DNA from: Cohnella sp. AR92
GTDB lineage: Bacteria > Bacillota > Bacilli > Paenibacillales > Paenibacillaceae
DNA: 64,000 nt
Assembly: GCF_003990975.1 (NCBI RefSeq)
Contig: NZ_RZJR01000010.1
Location: 1 to 64,000, forward strand
Reading direction: 5' to 3'
Under the pieces are notes generated by a model. The model had not been told where the DNA came from. It worked only from the letters and a program-made list of their open reading frames with translations, and ran no database searches. Of this stretch, positions 58,600 to 64,000 are shown in pieces. The position numbers were made by a program, and so were the translations under genes. Position 1 is the first letter of the stretch; the number at the start of each line of letters is the position of its first letter.

Positions 58600-58794
58600 T
58601 CAACTGGGGATTCTGCATGTATTGCGGCCTAATAATTTGTTAATTCCGCATCTTTGAGTCAATCCCGTTAGCAGAAACGGAATAGCAACTAAACCTAACC
58701 ATTTCCAATGCCCGGGGAGAACAAAGAATAAAACGAGAAGAGCGATTCCAAGGACAATACGAATGGCTCGATCTGCTCCGCCTACATTTTTCAT
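58600..58794 (-). CDS. DUF2892 small membrane protein (YgaP-like)
   Basis: A 64-residue protein. The start MKNVGGADRAIRIVLGIALLVLF and the two hydrophobic helices match DUF2892. The C-terminal TQRCGINKLLGRNTC has two cysteines, as usual for the group, which is often fused to or near rhodanese domains; none is seen here. The ATG at 58794 has GAGGAGG upstream. The function is not established. Confidence 0.85.
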   Translation of the reverse strand: MKNVGGADRAIRIVLGIALLVLFFVLPGHWKWLGLVAIPFLLTGLTQRCGINKLLGRNTCRIPS

Positions 58795-58962
58795 TTACAA
58801 ATCCTCCTCTCTATTTGATTCGGCAGGATGATCTTATCAAGAGCTAAGAAGTTAAACCGTAACAAGATCACATAACCGTAAAATAAGCAAATTTATGATG
58901 TGTCTTGACTTTGTGAAGGCCAAATGGAAGGTGAATAGGGCTTTTGGAGGGCAAATAACAAA

Positions 58963-58995
58963 GAAGGAGCCCAGGTACTGGACCTGGGCTCCTTC
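58963..58995. terminator. Strong hairpin, possible bidirectional terminator
   Basis: A perfect 14-bp stem with a 5-nt loop. The flanking T tracts are weak on both sides, so terminator function is only likely. Confidence 0.55.
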
Positions 58996-59173
58996 TCTTG
59001 TAATCTCTAACATTTATCAAGGCGTTATAAGGGTAATAGGTTCGGATATACCCTCATTCGCGCCGCCGGTAACCGTTAGCCGGAACTGATGGTGTGTGAA
59101 AATGTGGGGAGAGAAGGGGGTTAATCATGACTAGTTCCAATAGCATGAATCCTGCAAAGTATTTAAATAAGTC

Positions 59174-59200
59174 GGACTGCGAAGAATAGATTCGCAGTCC
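59174..59200 (-). terminator. Terminator of the sigma/anti-sigma unit
   Basis: GGACTGCGAA...TTCGCAGTCC is a perfect 10-bp stem just beyond the anti-sigma stop at 59209. The minus-strand tail GACTTATTT is moderately T-rich. Confidence 0.65.
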
Positions 59201-59208
59201 GTTATCCT

Positions 59209-60315
59209 TTATCCGTTGGCGGAAGGCAGCTCGATCTTCGTTTCCAGTCCTTTTAAGTATTGATCGTCCTCGATATCCTCTGCAAAGTCGTCTTTAATGA
59301 CGAAGGGCTTCACAATGAAGTACTTGCTCGTTCCCGGTTGGGAAGCGTAGCGGCGGTCGAAAATAAGACGGTTCCCTTCAATAACGCCATCCCCGTTCAG
59401 GGCAGTCAGGCGACGTCCTTGATCGTCATAAACGGCAACCCCGATCTTGATCAAGCGCCGCTCTTCTTTGCTTGTCAACGTCGTCGCATCTGCCAGGGCG
59501 ATGGAAGTCGTCAGGCGTGTCGTAATCGGCGTTACCCAAACGTCGGAGACAGAGAAGGTAAGGTCGCCGCTAGTCGTGACGGTATTCGGACTTAGTTCGG
59601 CCGTTTTATCGGTTGTTTTCTTAAACGGGATGTCCACGGCAAACTCATGGTCAATCCCGTCGAGAGCGATGGTAACCGTGGAATCGAAGGAATCGGACGC
59701 AGCGCTCGGATCGACGATTGCTTCAAAGACAAGCGTATTCGGATGGCCTTCGCCGGCACTTCCGTAGTAGATCCCGCCGTTCTGCTGCTTGCCGTCTACC
59801 GTGAAAGTCATACTCGAAACGGCCTGACTCAGTCTGATCTTCTTTTTCCCATTGTTGTAGGTTCCGTTATCCAGGTTGGGTGCCGTCACATTCAGCAGAA
59901 AAGCAGCTCTTTGACCGTCATAAAGGGTTTCGGTCACTTCAAGATTTACGTCTTCATAAGAAACGGTATGATTAACGGTTGAAGTAAGACCAAGTTCACC
60001 GGCTAAACGAAGTCCCATGTCGCCTTGGATCGAGCTGAAGATACTGCCGATAACCGGGATACTCTTCAGCGAACTCGCCATGGCCGGAGATACGAAAGCG
60101 GAAGTGAACAGCCCGGCCGCCAGGATGCCAGCCGCTGATGTCGTTAAGGCCAGCCGGCGAGACCGTGAAGATTTCCTTCTGGTGGTACGCTGGACCTGGG
60201 CCTGCTGGGACAGGAACGCATAGGTTTCGTCCAGGCGTGTCCGGACGAGGGGGGACATCTCCGAATTGCTGCTATCTATCTTTTTAAATTCCTTCGCAAT
60301 GTTAAATGCTTCCAT
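59209..60315 (-). CDS. DUF4179-type membrane anti-sigma factor
   Basis: A 368-residue protein. Residues 1-55 form a cytoplasmic, basic N-terminal part, with a single membrane segment at about 55-80 (LALTTSAAGILAAGLFTSAFVS). The extracellular part has DUF4179-like VNHTVSYEDVNLEVTETLYDG near 110 and a C-terminal beta-rich domain. It overlaps the sigma gene by 14 nt, so it is probably translationally coupled. It is expected to hold the sigma factor until an envelope signal arrives; this is inferred from the pairing. Confidence 0.88.
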   Translation of the reverse strand: MEAFNIAKEFKKIDSSNSEMSPLVRTRLDETYAFLSQQAQVQRTTRRKSSRSRRLALTTSAAGILAAGLFTSAFVSPAMASSLKSIPVIGSIFSSIQGDMGLRLAGELGLTSTVNHTVSYEDVNLEVTETLYDGQRAAFLLNVTAPNLDNGTYNNGKKKIRLSQAVSSMTFTVDGKQQNGGIYYGSAGEGHPNTLVFEAIVDPSAASDSFDSTVTIALDGIDHEFAVDIPFKKTTDKTAELSPNTVTTSGDLTFSVSDVWVTPITTRLTTSIALADATTLTSKEERRLIKIGVAVYDDQGRRLTALNGDGVIEGNRLIFDRRYASQPGTSKYFIVKPFVIKDDFAEDIEDDQYLKGLETKIELPSANG

Positions 60316-60835
60316 AGTTCATCTTCCCTTCATGCCTATTGGGTAAAGATCTTTGTAGAGCGTCGCGCGCTCGGGAAAGACGCATCTTCACGGCGCTTTC
60401 CGAAATATCCAGGATCCGGGCCACCTGGCGAAGCGGAAGGTCTTCAAAATAATGAAGGATAACCGCGAGGCGCTGCGGTTCATCCAGCCGATCTACGGCC
60501 TCTCTCAGATCAACCTTCTCGTAATCGCCGGAGTAGGAGGACACCGGCGGAACCTCCGCATAGGCGATCGAACCGGAGTGCTGCGCGATAAGGTTCCGGC
60601 ATTCGTTGATCAGAATCCGGAATATCCAGGTTTTGAAGTACTTTGGTTCCCGTAAAGCAGAGACGGCTTTATAAGCCTTGAGAATGGTTTCCTGCAGGGC
60701 ATCCGCCACGTCCTCGTCTTTGGACAAGAGGGATTTGGCCATAAAATGCAGGGAGTTCTCTAGTTGCCTGATTAAAGTAATAAATGCCTCGGAATCGCCT
60801 GCCGTAGCTTTTGCTGCAAGTTTCGTGAACTCCAC
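60302..60835 (-). CDS. ECF sigma-70 family RNA polymerase sigma factor
   Basis: A 177-residue sigma factor. Region 2 includes LLSKDEDVADALQETILKAYKA and KTWIFRILINECRNLI. Region 4 has DEPQRLAVILHYFEDLPLRQVARILDIS then ESAVKMRLSRARDAL. The GTG at 60835 has AAAGGAG upstream. The next gene encodes its likely membrane anti-sigma factor. Upstream bases 60836-60960 should hold its promoter, but I see no sure ECF -35/-10 pair. Confidence 0.92.
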   Translation of the reverse strand: MEFTKLAAKATAGDSEAFITLIRQLENSLHFMAKSLLSKDEDVADALQETILKAYKAVSALREPKYFKTWIFRILINECRNLIAQHSGSIAYAEVPPVSSYSGDYEKVDLREAVDRLDEPQRLAVILHYFEDLPLRQVARILDISESAVKMRLSRARDALQRSLPNRHEGKMNYGSI

Positions 60836-61023
60836 TTGGCGCTCTCCTTTCTGTGTTTATTGTCTTTATACTAGTTAGACAGCGCGAGCCGACAAATGGT
60901 CACTAAGCCTAAAGAGATCTTGCTAATTAATTCATTCATACGCCTATGCTTGCTTCAGCGGATGAACTCCGTGCTTCATGTAAAAAATAGGCACCCATTC
61001 CCCTCGATATTAAAGACGAGATG

Positions 61024-61032
61024 TGTTATAAT
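61024..61032 (+). promoter_or_regulatory. Extended -10 of cspA
   Basis: TGTTATAAT at 61024-61032. The transcript would start near 61039 and carry a leader of about 130 nt, as is common for cold-shock mRNAs. Confidence 0.6.
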
Positions 61033-61055
61033 CAATCTCAGAGAATGCATGACCT

Positions 61056-61115
61056 AATTCACATAGCGTAGAGGGTTATTCTTGAAGGACAATAACCTTG
61101 TACGATGTGTGAATT
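61056..61115 (+). promoter_or_regulatory. Structured 5' leader of cspA
   Basis: An outer stem pairs AATTCACATA (61056-61065) with TATGTGTGAATT-like bases ending at 61115 (about ten pairs). An inner stem pairs GGTTATT with AATAACC (61074-61097) around CTTGAAGGAC. Such leaders act as cold-responsive switches in E. coli cspA; function here is inference. Confidence 0.6.
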
Positions 61116-61169
61116 TTATTTTTAAGTAAATAAGATGCTCATGTTAATACTGAGAAGGTGGTAATCCTA

Positions 61170-61370
61170 ATGGAATCGGGAACAGTCAAGTGGTTTAACG
61201 CAGAGAAGGGCTTCGGCTTTATCGAAGTGGAAGGCGGCAACGATGTATTCGTTCACTTCAGCGCGATCGTCGGCGACGGCTACAAGTCTCTGGATGAAGG
61301 CCAACGCGTAGAATTCAATATCGTTCAAGGCAACCGCGGACCGCAAGCCGAGAACGTCGTCAAAGTTTAA
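61170..61370 (+). CDS. cspA: CspA-family cold-shock protein
   Basis: A 66-residue OB-fold nucleic-acid chaperone. RNP1 is seen as KGFGFIEV and RNP2 as DVFVHFSAI; the start [17 protein letters not shown] is canonical. The ATG at 61170 has AAGGTGG upstream; a GTG at 61158 lies inside that site. It is followed after a hairpin by a YdjO-like gene, so the two may answer cold together. Confidence 0.95.
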   Translation: MESGTVKWFNAEKGFGFIEVEGGNDVFVHFSAIVGDGYKSLDEGQRVEFNIVQGNRGPQAENVVKV

Positions 61371-61376
61371 GATCAA

Positions 61377-61406
61377 ATCGCCCCAGGCATATCGTTTGGG
61401 GCGTTT
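61377..61406 (+). terminator. Hairpin between cspA and ydjO-like gene
   Basis: CGCCCCA...TGGGGCG stem flanked by AAAT and GTTT. The T tract is short, so read-through into the next gene is possible. Confidence 0.6.
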
Positions 61407-61448
61407 GTAACTCTTTACATCCATTCCAAACCTGAAAGAGGGATGTAC

Positions 61449-61658
61449 ATGCATTATTCCAAGAAAAGACAGCTTGAGGAAGTACCGCAAGAGTTGACCC
61501 CCGTCTGGCTGTGTCCGACCGAGAACTGCAAAGGATGGATGCGGGAGAACTTCACGTTCTCAAGCACGCCGACATGCCCCCAATGCCAGGCCAAGATGGT
61601 TAAAGGCGAGAAAATGCTGGCGGCTGTCCCCAATACGAGTCCGATTCATACCAAATAG
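61449..61658 (+). CDS. YdjO-like cold-inducible zinc-ribbon protein
   Basis: A 69-residue protein. Two cysteine pairs, WLCPTENCKGWMRENF and PTCPQCQAKM, form a likely zinc ribbon, matching YdjO of Bacillus. ATG 61449 is preferred because AGAGGG ends near 61442; ATG 61443 touches it. It lies 78 nt after cspA. The function is unknown beyond cold induction reported for Bacillus. Confidence 0.82.
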   Translation: MHYSKKRQLEEVPQELTPVWLCPTENCKGWMRENFTFSSTPTCPQCQAKMVKGEKMLAAVPNTSPIHTK

Positions 61659-61671
61659 AGAATAGGCGAAG

Positions 61672-61725
61672 CTCGGATCCACTATGTAAATCCACTACCG
61701 CATGAGGTAGTGGATTTTTGCTTTC
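61672..61725 (+). repeat. ssrA-end-like module D with terminator
   Basis: 52 nt match module B with three differences: a changed acceptor CTCGGATCCACTA, then the hairpin AATCCACTACC-GCATGA-GGTAGTGGATT and a T run. It is 14 nt after the YdjO-like stop. Confidence 0.85.
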
Positions 61726-61766
61726 CTCGATGTTGGTTTGCGTTCAAACCCCGAAAGCCGCCGCCC

Positions 61767-62381
61767 TTAACCCCCGGCGACCGAGAATCCGTGCATGATC
61801 TCCCACCATGCTTGATCGTAGCCGCGCCAGTCATGTCCTGTCGGAATCGATATCGAAGCGATCCCCGGAAAGCCCCAGTCCTCGTGCCGGATCCGGTATT
61901 CGTCCTTGAAGTTGACGACGAGCAGCCGGAAGCCGCGGGGAGCGATCAAGGACAGCGCCCTTTGCAGCTGAAGCGATTGCGACTCGGAAGCCTCGGTCCG
62001 GACGAAGCAGAGCGGTCCGCCTGCACCGGCGGAGAGGACGGCTTGCGCTCGACGGCGCAGCTTGCTTGCGACTTCGGGGTATGCGACAGTCCAAGGCTGG
62101 AACGCCGGGAAGTCGTGATACGATTCGAGGTTGTAGCCGGTATCCCGGATAACGTGGTTCGTCTGGTCGATGCCGACCACCTGCAGCCGATTCACATTCA
62201 GCAAGCCGTCGAACCGATTGCTTACAAGGCGGGAGATATCGGAGGCATTGCGGGAGATGAACCAGTCCAACGGACCGGCGAAACGCCTGAGGCCAAGCCT
62301 GCGGAGCTGATGGGCGGTCTGACAGGTGGCACCCAAGCTGACGAATGCCTTATAGGCGCCCGCACAGTCGTACCAGCGCAT
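61767..62381 (-). CDS. DUF1796 putative papain-like cysteine peptidase
   Basis: A 204-residue protein. FVSLGATCQTAHQLRRLGLRRF at residues 10-31, followed by GPLDWFIS, is the DUF1796 signature, with the likely catalytic cysteine in GATC. NFKDEYRIRHEDWG near 170 may hold the other active-site residues. The ATG at 62381 has AGGAGGG upstream; the frame is open back to 62516 without a site. Family members occur in Bacillus and near glycosylation genes. It is unpaired here and opposite in strand to cspA and ydjO. Confidence 0.8.
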   Translation of the reverse strand: MRWYDCAGAYKAFVSLGATCQTAHQLRRLGLRRFAGPLDWFISRNASDISRLVSNRFDGLLNVNRLQVVGIDQTNHVIRDTGYNLESYHDFPAFQPWTVAYPEVASKLRRRAQAVLSAGAGGPLCFVRTEASESQSLQLQRALSLIAPRGFRLLVVNFKDEYRIRHEDWGFPGIASISIPTGHDWRGYDQAWWEIMHGFSVAGG

Positions 62382-62494
62382 TCGCACCCTCCTAGTGGGC
62401 CGCCGGTGTGGCGGCGCTAATGTGGTATCAGTATATCGGTGCCCAGGTAGGTGCGACACGGATAACAGCCCGTGGGTTGAAAGGGAGGGATAGG

Positions 62495-62573
62495 GGCTCC
62501 ATTGCACCAAAACCATCCTCGAGAGGATGGTTTTGGTGTGGAGATAAGAATGGGGAGTTGATCCGAATCCGGA
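62495..62573. repeat. ssrA-flank module E: right boundary of the island
   Basis: GGCTCCATTGCACC is a weak tmRNA-end match. The next bases AACCATCC...GGATGGTT repeat the ssrA terminator stem, and 62538-62573 match 54796-54831, the flank directly after ssrA, at 31 of 36 positions. This looks like the original ssrA downstream flank. Confidence 0.75.
62505..62538 (-). terminator. Perfect 16-bp inverted repeat, likely terminator of the SLH gene
   Basis: CACCAAAACCATCCTC and its exact complement are separated by two bases (GA). It lies 60 nt past the minus-strand SLH gene stop and within module E. Confidence 0.65.
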
Positions 62574-62598
62574 AAGGCTTGTTCGATATTCAAAGCAA

Positions 62599-64000
62599 TC
62601 AGTTTATAAGTTTTGCAGCTATAAGCAATTGGTACAACACCTTGGCGGCTGTCTCGCGCGTCGTCGCCTCGGCAGGGCGGAACGCGTAGGAGCCATTGGT
62701 TGCGACTCCATTCATCAGACCGGCATCGGTGACCGCTTGGATGTCGTCTACCGCATAAGCGCCGAATGTCACCGCATCTTCGAAGTTGATGCCGCTGCTA
62801 GCCTTGGATTTCACATCAAGCAATTGTAGCGCGCGATTCAGCATGACGGCCAATTCTTGGCGGCTGATCTCCGCATTCGGCTTAAAGCTTCCGTCGAAGC
62901 CCGTTACCAAGCCGGCCTCATACGCGGCGGCAACGTCGTCGGCGAACCAATCCTTCTCGCCCACGTCCTTGAACGGAGCCGATTTGTCCGACGATGGCAG
63001 ACCGAGCGCTCTAGATAGCATCGATGCGAATTGGGCTCGAGTGACGTTGCTCTTCGGAGCGAACGTGCCTGCGGTTGTGCCGTTCATAATGAATTTGTCG
63101 GCGAGCTTCTGGATATCGTTCTTCGCCCATGAAGCTCCGATATCGGTGAACGCAATGTCGCGCTCGGCAACCGCATATGTCGAGAAGCCAGGTCGCGTGA
63201 TGATCACGATTGTCCCGCCGTTCTTGCTTGCCGTGAAGGTTGCAGGCGCCGGATGGACGGTGCCGTGTTCCTCATACAAAGCGCCGGCTGTCGTTACGTC
63301 GACGGCTCCATCGATCAGGAAGGAGCGGGTCACCGTTTCGCTTGCGGAGAGCGGAACCGGCGTCTCCTGGTTGTCCTTCACGATGTTCGCTTCGAAGGCG
63401 ACCGGCGTGCCGATTACCTTGGCGTCCGGATAAGAGGCTTCGAAGAGCTTGGTGCTGCCTCCGTCTTCCTTCACGCGAATGACAAGGCCTGCCCCCTCCG
63501 AAACGCTGCTTAGCGCGGAGAGCGGGAGAGCGACGGAAGCGCCGTTCCAGGAGAACACGACCGAGCTTCCCGCAGGCGCGGCTTTCAAGCTTTGCACTTG
63601 CGAAGCCGTGAATTTAAGCTCAGCCTCATGGGATTCCGCGGAGGATACGCCGACGATGATTGCGCTTGGTCCCTTCGCGCCTTCGAGCGCTTTGCCCAGG
63701 TCGGCGTCGTCAACGGTAGCCGTCAAGACTCCTCCGGAATTGCTTGTCTTGGCGTCTAGCGAAGTCGGCGTCTGGGATGCCTTGACCACCGATGCCGTCA
63801 CGGCTGTACTGGTCTCGCTTGGCGCCGGGGCTGTAGTAGGCGGAGCTTCAGAACCTCCCGTATCACCGTGCTTCGGCGGGGTTTCCGGCTCCTCGACGTT
63901 GTCTACATTGATCGTTATGTTGGTGAAATGAACATCCAAAGGATGCCCGAAGACAACCAACTCTGTAGCGGCTGACAACGTATATTGCCCATCAGGCAGC
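62599..64000 (-). CDS. Large SLH-domain surface protein, C-terminal part (5' end outside window)
   Basis: At least 467 codons; the frame is open through the window edge, so the TTG at 63978 need not be the start. The N-terminal visible part is a Pro/Thr linker (EPETPPKHGDTGG), then a beta-rich region with SIIVGVSSAES-like segments. The last 190 residues are three S-layer homology repeats (FTDIGASWAKNDIQKLADKF, FKDVGEKDWFADDVAAAYEAGL and FEDAVTFGAYAVDDIQAVTDAGLM). SLH repeats bind pyruvylated wall polymer, so the protein is probably surface-anchored. The role of the missing N-terminal part is unknown. Confidence 0.9.
   Translation of the reverse strand, partial: LPDGQYTLSAATELVVFGHPLDVHFTNITINVDNVEEPETPPKHGDTGGSEAPPTTAPAPSETSTAVTASVVKASQTPTSLDAKTSNSGGVLTATVDDADLGKALEGAKGPSAIIVGVSSAESHEAELKFTASQVQSLKAAPAGSSVVFSWNGASVALPLSALSSVSEGAGLVIRVKEDGGSTKLFEASYPDAKVIGTPVAFEANIVKDNQETPVPLSASETVTRSFLIDGAVDVTTAGALYEEHGTVHPAPATFTASKNGGTIVIITRPGFSTYAVAERDIAFTDIGASWAKNDIQKLADKFIMNGTTAGTFAPKSNVTRAQFASMLSRALGLPSSDKSAPFKDVGEKDWFADDVAAAYEAGLVTGFDGSFKPNAEISRQELAVMLNRALQLLDVKSKASSGINFEDAVTFGAYAVDDIQAVTDAGLMNGVATNGSYAFRPAEATTRETAAKVLYQLLIAAKLIN

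Larger units (their letters stand above)
58795..59208. other. Gene-poor stretch with two hairpins
   Basis: A 14-bp hairpin GAAGGAGCCCAGGT/ACCTGGGCTCCTTC is at 58963-58995 and another is at 59174-59200. Between them a 20-codon frame with a good ribosome site starts at ATG 59127. No larger gene is supported. Confidence 0.6.

Overview
The window is Firmicute chromosome of high G+C, most likely from Paenibacillaceae (Cohnella or a close Paenibacillus relative). Evidence is the gene order shared with Bacillus subtilis, an sda homologue, S-layer-homology (SLH) proteins, a YesM/AraC two-component system beside an Lpl-type sugar importer, and frequent TTG starts behind strong Shine-Dalgarno sites. 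The species call is an inference.

Layout. 1-1067: 3' end of a 23S rRNA gene, then six tRNAs (Met, Val, Asp, Phe, Tyr, Lys) and a terminator; no 5S gene lies between. 1140-4530: TagO/WecA-type lipid-linked sugar transferase, a PucR-like regulator and the shared sugar-importer ATPase MsmX. 4550-15032: hprK-lgt-ppaX-yvoF, then hisZGDBHAF-hisIE behind a promoter with a perfect 18-bp palindrome at its predicted start point; the HisA is of the eukaryotic type. 15075-23607: prs, a TPR protein, trxB, glcK, rapZ, glmR, whiA and an HPr/Crh-like protein. 23754-33203: accessory block with a SIMPL protein, an MFS exporter, a YesM/AraC two-component system and a sugar ABC importer without its own ATPase. 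33204-34281: gene-free and rich in degenerate repeats. 34337-43317: sda, clpP with a CtsR box, tRNA-Arg, then cggR-gapA-pgk-tpiA-gpmI-eno with a CggR operator. 43331-49141: DinB protein, SLH-like exported protein, sugar isomerase, MFS/WYL divergent pair and secG. 49258-54793: rnr with a very long basic tail, an Escherichia coli-type pyrB, smpB and ssrA (tmRNA).

54744-62573 looks like a genomic island in the 3' end of ssrA. It contains repeated modules made of a tmRNA-3'-end-like segment followed by a terminator hairpin. The sequence just downstream of ssrA reappears about 7.7 kb further on. Cargo: an acyltransferase, an FG-GAP-like protein, a hydrolase, a DUF2892 membrane protein, an ECF sigma/anti-sigma pair, cspA with a structured leader, a YdjO-like zinc protein and a DUF1796 protein. 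No integrase is visible. The window ends inside a large SLH-domain protein on the minus strand.

How the genes work together. HprK, the HPr/Crh-like protein, GlmR, RapZ, CggR and the glycolytic operon form a carbon-control and central-carbon set. Prs supplies the PRPP that HisZ/HisG use. SmpB, tmRNA, RNase R and ClpP together make the ribosome-rescue and degradation pathway. MsmX is a plausible energiser for the Lpl-type importer.
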